From NCBI RefSeq assembly GCF_902459735.1, contig NZ_CABPRV010000015.1, positions 1 to 64,000 on the forward strand: a DNA stretch of 64,000 nt, in the 5' to 3' direction. Made by a program: the position numbers and the translations under genes. Source of the stretch: Pandoraea capi (GTDB lineage: Bacteria; Pseudomonadota; Gammaproteobacteria; Burkholderiales; Burkholderiaceae). How positions within the stretch are numbered: position 1 is the first letter of the stretch; each line of letters starts with the position of its first letter. The notes beneath the pieces are model-generated. The model did not search any database. It was not told where the DNA came from and saw only the letters and a list, made by a program, of their open reading frames with translations. Below, one piece after another: positions 54,534 to 62,986 of this stretch.

Positions 54534-55610
54534 CTACTTGCGAACGCCGCCAGCCTGGGCCGGGGTCTGCGGCTTGCTGGCCATCGAATCGTCCTTGACC
54601 GCTGCTTCCGCCTTTTCGACCAGATCCCGCCCAACGAGCGCCTTCCACTTGGCATAGACCGGACGCGTTGCATCGACAAAGCGCTGACGCTGCTCGGGCG
54701 TCAATCGGGTGACCTTCACGCCGCGCGCCTCCAGTTCATCCCACATGCCCTGCCCGGTGCTCAGCAGATCCTCGCGAGCGAGCGTCACTTCGAAGCGTGC
54801 CGCCTCCATGGCTGCGTCGCGTACGATGTCGCGATCCTGCGGTGACCAGCTATCCCAGACCTGCCGGTTGACCACGAAGACGATCGGGTCGGCCACGTAA
54901 TCCCACATCGTGATGTAGCGTTGCCCGGCCGTATCGAGCTTGGCGTTGTTGAAAATCGTGATCGGATTTTCCTGACCATCGATCTTGCGCGCGCGCAGCG
55001 CGCGAATCGCCTCGCCCCACGTCATTTGGGTCGGTGTCGCGCCCAATGCCGTGAAAATGTCGTTGAACAGCAGGGAGCCCACCACACGGAAACGCAGCCC
55101 GCGCATATCGTCAGGCGATCGGATCGCACGCCGAGAATTGCTCAGTTGGCGAAAGCCGTTTTCCCCCCACGCAAGCGGCACGACGCCCTGCTCTTCCACG
55201 CGACGAAACAGCTCGCGCCCGACGTCGCCCTGCGTCAGCGCGTCGACGGAACGATAGCCGCGCAGCAGGAACGGTAGCGAGAAAACATTGAACTCCGGAA
55301 TGGCCGACGACCAGTTGATCGTCGACCCCACGGCCATGTCGATGACCCCCTGACGCAACGCCGTGAACTCGCGCGTCTGGTCGCCGCCCATGAGCGTGGC
55401 GTTGGGATGCAGTCGAATGTTGATGCGCCCGTGAGTCCGCTCGCGCACCATGTCCGCCCAGAGTTGGGTGCCTTTGCCCCAGGGCGAGCCCGTATCGGGC
55501 ACGATCGACAGCGTGTATTCGGCCTTGTAAGGTTGTGCGGCCACCGGCAGCGCGATTGCGGCGAGGGCAAGCGCGACTCCGACGAGCCCCCGCCAGCCTT
55601 GATTACGCAT
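54534..55610 (-). CDS. TRAP transporter substrate-binding protein (DctP family)
   Basis: A 358-residue exported protein: signal peptide at about 1-25 (ends VAAQ). Conserved strings of the DctP fold include GVIDMAVGSTINWS, GRELFRRVEEQGVVPLAWGENGFRQLSN (in part), the invariant Arg in GLRFRV and WGEAIRALRARKIDGQENP. It would bind an organic acid. No DctQ or DctM membrane subunits are near, so it is an orphan. ATG 55610 is standard. Confidence 0.9.
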   Translation of the reverse strand: MRNQGWRGLVGVALALAAIALPVAAQPYKAEYTLSIVPDTGSPWGKGTQLWADMVRERTHGRINIRLHPNATLMGGDQTREFTALRQGVIDMAVGSTINWSSAIPEFNVFSLPFLLRGYRSVDALTQGDVGRELFRRVEEQGVVPLAWGENGFRQLSNSRRAIRSPDDMRGLRFRVVGSLLFNDIFTALGATPTQMTWGEAIRALRARKIDGQENPITIFNNAKLDTAGQRYITMWDYVADPIVFVVNRQVWDSWSPQDRDIVRDAAMEAARFEVTLAREDLLSTGQGMWDELEARGVKVTRLTPEQRQRFVDATRPVYAKWKALVGRDLVEKAEAAVKDDSMASKPQTPAQAGGVRK

Positions 55611-55825
55611 GTTGTCCTCGAGATGATTCGGGATCCGACGTCAACACGACGCCATTCGCGATTCCCGTAAACGTCCCGAAATTATGCGCTCGTCGCCATG
55701 AAGCTGACTGCCTCGGACAATCCCCGATTGCCGCATGGCGACTGGCCTGCACAATCGGGAAAATCGTCTCGCGATCGGCGCGGATCGGGCGCCGCCATCG
55801 GCCCGCCCGGCCTGTCTTCACCCTC

Positions 55826-56602
55826 TCAGCCGATGGCCAGACCGTCGTCGATGGTCATGATGGAGCCGTTGATAAATCGGGAATCGTCTGAAGCCAGAAG
55901 CAGAATCAACCCATCGAGATCGCCTGGCTCACCCACTCGCTGACGCGGCAACATCTGGATCAGTTTGCGCCCGGCTTCGGTCTGCCAATGATCGTGATTG
56001 ATTTCGGTATCGATATAGCCCGGGCACAGCGCATTCACGTTGATGTTGAAGCGCCCCCATTCAAGCGCCATCGAGCGCGTCATGTGAATGACCGCCGCTT
56101 TGCTCATGCAGTAGACGCCCAGCATGGATATCGCCCGCTGCCCGGCCACCGACGCCACATTGATAATTCGATGCTGTCGCTGCGGATCCCCCTTGCTGCG
56201 GCGGATCATGCGCTTGGCGACTTCCTGTGCGACGAAGAACGCACCGCGAGTGTTCGTGTCGACGACGTAGTCATAGTCCTGCGGCGTGACATCGACCAGC
56301 TTCTGCTGTGTCGACACCCCGGAATTATTGATCAGGATATCGATGGCCCCGGCTTCGGTCTCCGCGTGAGCGACGCCCGCGCGAATGCTGTCGTAATCGG
56401 TCACATCGAGCGGCACGACATGGGCAGCGCCGCCCTGCGCCTCGATTTCCGCCCGCAACTCCTTGAGCCGCTCCACGCGGCGGCTGGCCAGCACGACTTT
56501 GGCCCCCGCCTGCGCCAGCACCTTGGCGAACTGCATGCCAAGCCCGCTCGACGCCCCCGTGACCATGGCGACTTTGCCCTCCAGATTCAGCGAACGACCC
56601 AT
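55826..56602 (-). CDS. Short-chain dehydrogenase/reductase
   Basis: A 258-residue classical SDR. Cofactor loop TGASSGLG (about 15-22), NNSG (near 91-94), catalytic Ser in VASVAGQ and Y-x3-K in YCMSKA (about 164-169). Substrate not predictable; the sequence resembles 3-oxoacyl reductase-type SDRs near beta-oxidation genes. ATG 56602 is standard. Divergent from the ETF-ubiquinone oxidoreductase gene with 178 bases between. Confidence 0.9.
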   Translation of the reverse strand: MGRSLNLEGKVAMVTGASSGLGMQFAKVLAQAGAKVVLASRRVERLKELRAEIEAQGGAAHVVPLDVTDYDSIRAGVAHAETEAGAIDILINNSGVSTQQKLVDVTPQDYDYVVDTNTRGAFFVAQEVAKRMIRRSKGDPQRQHRIINVASVAGQRAISMLGVYCMSKAAVIHMTRSMALEWGRFNINVNALCPGYIDTEINHDHWQTEAGRKLIQMLPRQRVGEPGDLDGLILLLASDDSRFINGSIMTIDDGLAIG

Positions 56603-56780
56603 CTTGTTCTCCCTCGTGCCTGGACCTGCATTGAACTACGGCGTTGCCGCAAGGCCCGCCGCTAGAGCTTCCTACCTACCAAACCGAACGATCGTGCTAT
56701 TAATATGCGGTTGCGAGGTGAACCCCATTCCCGGAAAATGGCCGCACCCACGAATTCTAACGTTTATAACAGGAGCATCA

Positions 56781-58451
56781 ATGGATCCCAAGCTGCTTGA
56801 GCAGTACGGCCCGAGGGAGTCGATGGAATATGACGTCGTCGTTGTTGGCGGCGGTCCGGCCGGCCTGTCCACGGCTATCCGATTGAAGCAACGTGCTCAG
56901 GAAGCAGGCAAGGATATTTCCGTTTGCGTGCTGGAAAAAGGTTCGGAAATCGGCGCCCATATTCTGTCCGGCGCCGTGATGGATCCGCGAGCGCTCACTG
57001 AACTCATCCCCAACTGGAAGGAACTCGGCGCCCCCCTCGACACCCCCGTGGTCGAAGACCGTTTCCTGTTCCTGAACGAAACCGGTGCGACGGCCACCCC
57101 GTCCTGGCTGCTGCCTGCCTGCTTCCAGAACCATGGGAACTACGTCATCAGCCTGGGCAATGTCGTGCGCTGGCTGGGCCAGCAAGCCGAAGCGCTGGGC
57201 GTCGAAATCTTCCCGGGCTTCCCCGCTGCCGAGATCCTATACGACGAGAACGGCGCGGTGATGGGCGTGGCGACCGGCAACATGGGCGTGGGCAAGGACG
57301 GCGAGCCGACCGAAAACTTCCAGCTCGGCATGGAGTTGCACGCCAAGTACACGATCTTCTCGGAAGGCGCGCGTGGCAGCCTCGGCCGTCAGTTGATGCG
57401 CAAGTTCAACCTCGACGATGGCCGCGATCCGCAGGCCTACGGCCTTGGGATCAAGGAATTGTGGGAAATCGATCCGTCCAAGCACAAGGAAGGCCTCGTC
57501 ATCCACACTGCCGGCTGGCCGCTTAACGCGCAGACTTATGGCGGCTCGTTCCTTTATCACCTGCCAAACCATCAAGTCGCTGTCGGCTTTATCGTCGGTC
57601 TGGACTACAGCAATCCGTATCTGTCGCCGTTCGAAGAATTCCAGCGTTACAAGACACACCCGTCGATCCGTCACTTCCTCGAAGGTGGCAAGCGGATCTC
57701 GTATGGCGCGCGCGCCATTACGGCCGGTGGCCTGCTGGCCTTGCCCAAGCTGGTCTTCAAGGGTGGCGCGCTGGTCGGCTGCGAAGCCGGTTTCCTGAAC
57801 GTGAGCCGCATCAAGGGGAGCCACGCCGCGATCAAGAGCGGCATGATGGCCGCCGATGCGGCATTCGATGCGTTGACGGCGGACCGTCAGCGTGACGAGT
57901 TGAGCGCCTACCCGGTCGCGTTCGAACAATCTTGGCTGCATGAAGAGCTGAACAAGGCCCGCAACTTCAAGCAGTGGTTCAAGAAGGGGCTGACGGTCGC
58001 CACACTGATGACCGGCATCGAGCAAAAGCTGCTGGGCGGCAAGATGCCCTGGACGATTCACCGCAAGAAGGCCGATCACGAATCGCTCCTGCCGGCCGCG
58101 CAATGCCAGCCGATCGTTTATCCGAAACCGGACGGCAAGCTCACGTTCGATCGTCTCTCTTCGGTGTTCATCTCGAACACCAATCATGAAGAGAATCAGC
58201 CGGCCCATCTGACGCTCAAGGATCCGGGCGTGCCCGTCGGCATCAACCTGAGCGAGTATGCCGGTCCGGAGCAACGCTATTGCCCGGCAGGCGTGTATGA
58301 ATTCGTGAAGAACGACGACGATTCGGAGCGCTTACAGATCAACGCGCAGAACTGCGTGCACTGCAAGACCTGCGACATCAAGGACCCGACGCAGAATATC
58401 GTGTGGGTCACGCCGGAAGGTGGCGGCGGGCCGAACTACCCGAATATGTGA
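56781..58451 (+). CDS. Electron transfer flavoprotein-ubiquinone oxidoreductase
   Basis: A 556-residue inner-membrane-associated flavoprotein passing electrons from ETF (fatty acid, amino acid oxidation) to ubiquinone. FAD motif VVVVGGGPAGLSTAIRL (about 19-35), the membrane-surface UQ region, and C-terminal [4Fe-4S] cluster cysteines CPAGVYEF, CVHCKTCDI, and the closing YPNM. The start ATG 56781 has AGGAG five bases upstream. Longer frame to 56463 is not conserved. A terminator follows. Confidence 0.95.
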   Translation: MDPKLLEQYGPRESMEYDVVVVGGGPAGLSTAIRLKQRAQEAGKDISVCVLEKGSEIGAHILSGAVMDPRALTELIPNWKELGAPLDTPVVEDRFLFLNETGATATPSWLLPACFQNHGNYVISLGNVVRWLGQQAEALGVEIFPGFPAAEILYDENGAVMGVATGNMGVGKDGEPTENFQLGMELHAKYTIFSEGARGSLGRQLMRKFNLDDGRDPQAYGLGIKELWEIDPSKHKEGLVIHTAGWPLNAQTYGGSFLYHLPNHQVAVGFIVGLDYSNPYLSPFEEFQRYKTHPSIRHFLEGGKRISYGARAITAGGLLALPKLVFKGGALVGCEAGFLNVSRIKGSHAAIKSGMMAADAAFDALTADRQRDELSAYPVAFEQSWLHEELNKARNFKQWFKKGLTVATLMTGIEQKLLGGKMPWTIHRKKADHESLLPAAQCQPIVYPKPDGKLTFDRLSSVFISNTNHEENQPAHLTLKDPGVPVGINLSEYAGPEQRYCPAGVYEFVKNDDDSERLQINAQNCVHCKTCDIKDPTQNIVWVTPEGGGGPNYPNM

Positions 58452-58457
58452 TGTTGT

Positions 58458-58489
58458 AATGCCGCCGGTTCGTCCGGCGGTTTTTGTTT
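58458..58489 (+). terminator. Rho-independent terminator after the ETF-QO gene
   Basis: GCCGCCGG / CCGGCGG stem with a 5-base loop, then TTTTTGTTT. Confidence 0.85.
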
Positions 58490-58578
58490 GGACGTCGACG
58501 TTGACGTCGCCCGGGCAACTCGCCCGAACTGCAAGTGTCGAATTGACTCCGAATCAACGCCAAAGGCAAGGAGGCATG

Positions 58579-58893
58579 ATGCCGAGCATTTCCTCAAGAC
58601 TTTCGGGTGTGGCACTGGCCGGTGCGCTCGCGCTTGCGGCAGGTGCCGCGCAGGCCAAGACGGTGAGCTACTTGTGCGATAACTCGCATGTCGCAGTGGT
58701 CGTCTATGACGATCACGATCTCGGCGGCAACGTGACGCTCTATTGGATGGGGCAGCGCGAAGTGCTCAAACCCGCACGCGCGGCAAGCGGCGAAAAGCAC
58801 GTGGGACGCACGCTCATCTGGTGGAGCAAAGGCCCGGAAGGCACGCTTTATACCGCAAAGGACGAGCGCCCCATCACGCAATGCCGTGAGTGA
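58579..58893 (+). CDS. MliC-like lysozyme inhibitor family protein (exported)
   Basis: A ~104-residue exported protein: signal peptide residues 1-26 (ALAAGAAQA). The mature part, VSYLCDNSHVAVVVYDD then ARAASGEKHVGRTLIWWSKGPEGTLYTA and ending QCRE, has the MliC arrangement (two Cys, the S-G-x(3) loop and a W-rich strand), which would inhibit C-type lysozymes. Assignment is by pattern only. AAGGAGG lies just before two ATG codons; the second (58579) has better spacing. Confidence 0.65.
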   Translation: MPSISSRLSGVALAGALALAAGAAQAKTVSYLCDNSHVAVVVYDDHDLGGNVTLYWMGQREVLKPARAASGEKHVGRTLIWWSKGPEGTLYTAKDERPITQCRE

Positions 58894-58919
58894 CCCAACC
58901 GCGCAGCGCATGCAACTGT

Positions 58920-58959
58920 AAAAAAACGCCAGACAGTCTGTTGTCTGGCGTTCTTGTTT
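58920..58959. terminator. Bidirectional terminator downstream of aroC and MliC-like gene
   Basis: ACGCCAGACA / TGTCTGGCGT with A-run on one side and T-rich on the other. It can end both the aroC unit (minus) and the MliC-like gene (plus), which converge here. Confidence 0.85.
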
Positions 58960-59023
58960 GGCGCTCGATAACGCGACGAAGGCATCAAGAGCTCTGTCCG
59001 TTCTCCGCCTCGATTAGTCCGGT

Positions 59024-60127
59024 TTAGTCCGGTGCGCGCGCAGGAATGACCGGCGTTTCGATGTGCACGTCCCCGCACTGCGCACGGTGACGCAGCGCAT
59101 GATCGATTAGCACGAGCGCCAGCAGTGCCTCGGCAATCGGCGTCGCACGAATGCCGACACACGGATCGTGACGGCCGAACGTCTCCACCGTCGACGGTTG
59201 CCCCGCCACATCGATCGATCGACGCGGCGTGCGAATACTGGACGTTGGCTTGATGGCGATCGAGACGTCGATATCCTGGCCGGTCGAAATACCGCCGAGA
59301 ATGCCACCGGCATTGTTGCCGACGAAGCCTTCCGGCGTCAGTTCGTCACCATGCTCGGAGCCCTTTTGCGTCACGCTGCGAAAGCCCGCGCCGATCTCCA
59401 CGCCCTTGACGGCATTCAGGCCCATCATGGCGTGCGCGATGTCGGCGTCGAGACGATCGAACAGCGGCTCGCCCAGGCCGACCGGCACGCCGGTCGCCAC
59501 GACGCGCAGCTTCGCGCCCACGGAATCGCCCGCTTTGCGCAAGTCGTCCATATACGTTTCCAACTGCGGGACAACATCGGCATTGGCCGCAAAGAACGGG
59601 TTCTGCGACACCTGCGCCCAATCGGTCTGCGGAATCTCCACGTCACCGAGCTGCGTCATGCAACCGCGCACCTGCACGCCATAACGCTCGGCAAGCCACT
59701 TCTTCGCCACAGCGCCAGCGGCCACCACAGGTGCCGTGAGGCGCGCAGACGAACGGCCGCCGCCGCGATAATCGCGCACGCCGTACTTCTGCAAATAGGT
59801 GTAATCGGCATGTCCGGGACGGAAAGTCTGGACGATGTTGCCGTAGTCCTTGCTGCGTTGATCCGTGTTGCGGATAAGCAAGGCAATGGGGGTGCCCGTC
59901 GTCACGCCCTCGAACACGCCGGAGAGAATCTCGACAGCATCCGGCTCGTTACGTTGCGTGACGTGCCGGGACGTGCCCGGGCGTCGGCGATCCAGTTCGA
60001 TCTGAATGTCGGCTTCCGTCAACGCCATTCCCGGCGGGCAGCCATCGATGACACAGCCGATGGCCGGGCCATGCGATTCGCCGAAAGTGGTCACGGTAAA
60101 CAGGGTTCCAAGCGTATTGCCAGACAT
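59024..60127 (-). CDS. aroC: Chorismate synthase
   Basis: A 367-residue enzyme making chorismate from EPSP with reduced FMN. Signature strings are [41 protein letters not shown] (in part) and [17 protein letters not shown]. Complete, with the three chorismate synthase signatures present and normal length. Start ATG 60127. It is the last gene of the CBS, transporter-acyltransferase, aroC unit (36 bases between the last two). Confidence 0.97.
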   Translation of the reverse strand: MSGNTLGTLFTVTTFGESHGPAIGCVIDGCPPGMALTEADIQIELDRRRPGTSRHVTQRNEPDAVEILSGVFEGVTTGTPIALLIRNTDQRSKDYGNIVQTFRPGHADYTYLQKYGVRDYRGGGRSSARLTAPVVAAGAVAKKWLAERYGVQVRGCMTQLGDVEIPQTDWAQVSQNPFFAANADVVPQLETYMDDLRKAGDSVGAKLRVVATGVPVGLGEPLFDRLDADIAHAMMGLNAVKGVEIGAGFRSVTQKGSEHGDELTPEGFVGNNAGGILGGISTGQDIDVSIAIKPTSSIRTPRRSIDVAGQPSTVETFGRHDPCVGIRATPIAEALLALVLIDHALRHRAQCGDVHIETPVIPARAPD

Positions 60128-60163
60128 ACGGGGATCAGGTTGGGGTGGGACGGAAAGACTCTA

Positions 60164-62083
60164 TTATACCGGCCAGGGGCCGCGCAGCTTGAGCACCTTG
60201 TCGCGCAACGACTCCGGCGTGGCCTGGGCCGGCGCGACCGGTTCACCGATCACCAGCTCCAGTCGATTCAGAATGCCGCGTTTGAACGGACGCGTCATTG
60301 CCGCCCCGCCGTGCCGCGAGAAGAAACTGCCCCAGAGCCCGCGCAATGCCATCGGCACGACCGGCACCGGCGAGCGCTCGATAATGCGTTGCACGCCTTG
60401 CCGGAAAACTTGCAGATCCCCCGACGCAGTCAGCTTGCCCTCGGGGAAGATGCAAACGACCTCGCCCGCCGCAAGCGCCCTGGCAATTTGTTCATAGGCC
60501 CGCTCGAGTCTGGCCGCATCTTCATGGGCTGGCGCAATCGGAATTGCGCCAACGGTCCGGAAGAACCACGAGAGCACAGGGATGCGAAAAATCCGTTGAT
60601 CCATCACGAAACGCACGGGACGCCGGATCGACGCGCCAATGACAACCGCGTCGGCAAAACTCACGTGATTGCACACGAGCACACAGGGCCCCTCATCTGG
60701 AATCTGGTCGGCCCCTTTGACATCGATGCGGTAGATCGTGTGAAGCATCAGCCACATGACAAACCGAATCAGGAATTCCGGCAACAGCGTGTACAGATAA
60801 ACGGCGACCAATGCGTTGAGGATCCCCGTCACCAGATACAACTGATCGATCGTGAACCCGGCCTTGGTGAGCGCCATCGCCATGAGCGCGGACACGACCA
60901 TGAACAGTGCGTTGAGAATATTGTTGGCCGCGATGATGCGCGCCCGATGCGACGGTTTGCTGCGACTCTGGATCAGCGCATACAACGGCACGCTGTAAAA
61001 GCCACCGAACATCGCCAGCAGGAACAGATCCGCCAGCACACGCCAGTGAGCAGGCCGCGAAATGAACTCGCCGACCGTCAACAGCGACGTGCCCGCCGTA
61101 CCGCCACGGCTAGCAAAGTAAAGGTCAACGGCAAAGACCGTCATGCCGATCGAGCCGAACGGCACCAGCCCGATTTCCACCTTGCCGCCGGAGAGGCGTT
61201 CGCACAACAGCGAGCCCACGCCAATGCCCACGGAGAACATGGCAAGGAGCAACGTGACGACGTCCGGACTCGCGCCGAGGACGTCGCGCGCGAAATTGAA
61301 GAACGAGGCGAGGAACGTTGCACCGAGAAACCAGAGCCAGGAAATACCGAGCAGGCTCTGAAATACCGCGCGGTCCTCACGTGCAATACGCAGATTCCGC
61401 CACGTCTCGGTCAACGGGTTCCAGTTGATGCGCAGATCCGGTTGCGCGGCCGGCGTTTGCGGCACCCACGTCGATACGACGCGCCCCACCACGGCGACAC
61501 CGATGCACACGCCCGCGATCCAGGGCAGCGCGCCTGCCCCTGCGCCCGCCATCTCTCCCCCGATGATCGTGCCCAGAAGAATCGCCACGAACGTGCCCAT
61601 TTCGACAAGTCCGTTCCCTCCGACCAGTTCATGGTTGGCGAGATGCTGAGGCAAATAGGCGTATTTCACCGGTCCAAACAGGGTTGAATGCAGCCCCATC
61701 AGGAAGGTGCAGGTATAGAGAAGCGGCGCGCTCGTCCAGACGAAACCGGCCGCCCCCACGACCATGATGGCGATTTCCAGCGTCTTGACGAATCGAATCA
61801 GACGCGCCTTGTCCCACTTGTCGGCAATCTGTCCGCTGGTCGCCGAAAACAGCAGGAACGGCGCAATGAAGATCGCCGAAATCAGGAACGCCGCCGTCTT
61901 GCCGTCGACGTCCTGAAACAGCGATGCGTGGTAGGTGACGAGCGACGTGAACGCGATTTTGAACACGTTGTCGTTCATCGCGCCCAGAAACTGCGTCCAG
62001 AAGAACGGCGCGAACCGACGCTCTCTCAGCAGTCGTGATTGGTGGCCGTCGCCGCGAGCCTCGCGCTGACTGGCCTCACTCAC
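60164..62083 (-). CDS. MFS transporter fused to PlsC-type acyltransferase (LplT-Aas like)
   Basis: A 639-residue fusion. The first ~410 residues form an MFS transporter of LplT type (about 12 hydrophobic segments; NDNVFKIAFTSLVTYHA, GQIADKWDKARLIRFVK). The C-terminal ~200 residues form a PlsC-type acyltransferase with the H-x4-D motif NHVSFADAV near 470-478, RPVRFVMDQRIF and FPEGKLTASG. Together they suggest uptake of lysophospholipid and its re-acylation. No C-terminal AMP-ligase (as in Aas) is seen. The start is GTG 62083 and overlaps the CBS stop as GTGA. Confidence 0.92.
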   Translation of the reverse strand: MSEASQREARGDGHQSRLLRERRFAPFFWTQFLGAMNDNVFKIAFTSLVTYHASLFQDVDGKTAAFLISAIFIAPFLLFSATSGQIADKWDKARLIRFVKTLEIAIMVVGAAGFVWTSAPLLYTCTFLMGLHSTLFGPVKYAYLPQHLANHELVGGNGLVEMGTFVAILLGTIIGGEMAGAGAGALPWIAGVCIGVAVVGRVVSTWVPQTPAAQPDLRINWNPLTETWRNLRIAREDRAVFQSLLGISWLWFLGATFLASFFNFARDVLGASPDVVTLLLAMFSVGIGVGSLLCERLSGGKVEIGLVPFGSIGMTVFAVDLYFASRGGTAGTSLLTVGEFISRPAHWRVLADLFLLAMFGGFYSVPLYALIQSRSKPSHRARIIAANNILNALFMVVSALMAMALTKAGFTIDQLYLVTGILNALVAVYLYTLLPEFLIRFVMWLMLHTIYRIDVKGADQIPDEGPCVLVCNHVSFADAVVIGASIRRPVRFVMDQRIFRIPVLSWFFRTVGAIPIAPAHEDAARLERAYEQIARALAAGEVVCIFPEGKLTASGDLQVFRQGVQRIIERSPVPVVPMALRGLWGSFFSRHGGAAMTRPFKRGILNRLELVIGEPVAPAQATPESLRDKVLKLRGPWPV

Positions 62084-62535
62084 TTTGCGTTTTCCGCTTC
62101 CTCGGCAGGCCAGTCGCGAATGTAGGCCTTAAGCATGCGGTTCTCGAAGGATTGCTCCTCGACGACCGCACGCGCCACGTCGTAGAACGAAATCACGCCC
62201 ATGAGCGTGCGGTTCTCCATGACGGGCAAATAACGGGCGTGACGCTCGAGCATCATGCGGCGCACTTCGTTCACGTCGGTCTCGGGGGTGCAGGTGAGAG
62301 GATGGTCGTCCATGATCTTGCGAATCGTGGAGCCGCCGACCGTGCCGCCGTTCTTGCTGATCGTGTTGATGATTTCGCGGAACGTGAGCATGCCCACAAG
62401 ATCGCCGAACTCCATGACGACCAGCGAACCGATGTCGTGCTCCGCCATCGTGTCGACGGCATCGGCCAGCGACGTTTCCGGGGTCACGGTGAAAAGGGTG
62501 TTGCCCTTTACTTTCAGAATGTCAGACACACGCAT
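62080..62535 (-). CDS. CBS-domain protein
   Basis: A 151-residue protein with two CBS domains forming one Bateman module: first about 8-65 (VTPETSLADAVDTMAEHDIGSLVVME in part), second about 80-140 (RRMMLERHARYLPVMENRTLMGVISFYDVARAVV in part). It likely binds adenosyl nucleotides and modulates a partner. ATG 62535 has GAGGAG twelve bases upstream. Its stop overlaps the next gene's GTG, so expression of the transporter-acyltransferase may be coupled to it. Confidence 0.92.
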   Translation of the reverse strand: MRVSDILKVKGNTLFTVTPETSLADAVDTMAEHDIGSLVVMEFGDLVGMLTFREIINTISKNGGTVGGSTIRKIMDDHPLTCTPETDVNEVRRMMLERHARYLPVMENRTLMGVISFYDVARAVVEEQSFENRMLKAYIRDWPAEEAENAK

Positions 62536-62544
62536 GGCACACAC

Positions 62545-62986
62545 TCCTCATTGTGTTGCTCGGGCAATTCGCGGTACCTCGCGGCAATTCGCGCCGATGT
62601 GCGACGAAATGCGACGAAGCACCCTCGCCGGACTTCGGCTTGCGAGACGGATGACCGACGCGTACGCCCGTTGTCTCCGCGTCAAATAGGGATTGAAACC
62701 TGTTCGATGGATGCTATCGGAAAGCGTCCGAAAAGGAAAGGCGAAAGACGCTCGCATGACCGCTCGGCGCGGGTTTTCGGGCGATTCCGCACCCGTGATA
62801 AGACAACACCTTACCCCCGACATCGGACAACACCGCAATTTCCCTGATGGACCAGATAAAGGCTGCCGGAGCGCACGAAGGTGGTGCTAGGATTGCCGTA
62901 TACGTAAAGCCTGCATCACGAGTCAGCCCGGTCAGCGCTCATCACTCAAGCGCCCACTTCACGCCATCAGCGAGGCCCTCTCCGAC
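62545..62986. other. Intergenic leader of the homoserine sulfhydrylase gene
   Basis: About 440 bases without a gene I can support. It contains the promoter region of the CBS-aroC unit and the leader of the next gene. No SAM or SAH riboswitch fold, no MetR/MetJ-like repeat and no strong terminator was recognised, though these cannot be excluded by eye. Confidence 0.35.

Noticed and set aside
59168-61687. 839-residue frame antisense to aroC and the transporter gene
   Set aside because: Spans two certain genes on the other strand; no domain.
62545-62986. SAM or SAH riboswitch upstream of the homoserine sulfhydrylase gene
   Set aside because: No recognisable conserved core or helices by eye; a covariance-model scan would be decisive.
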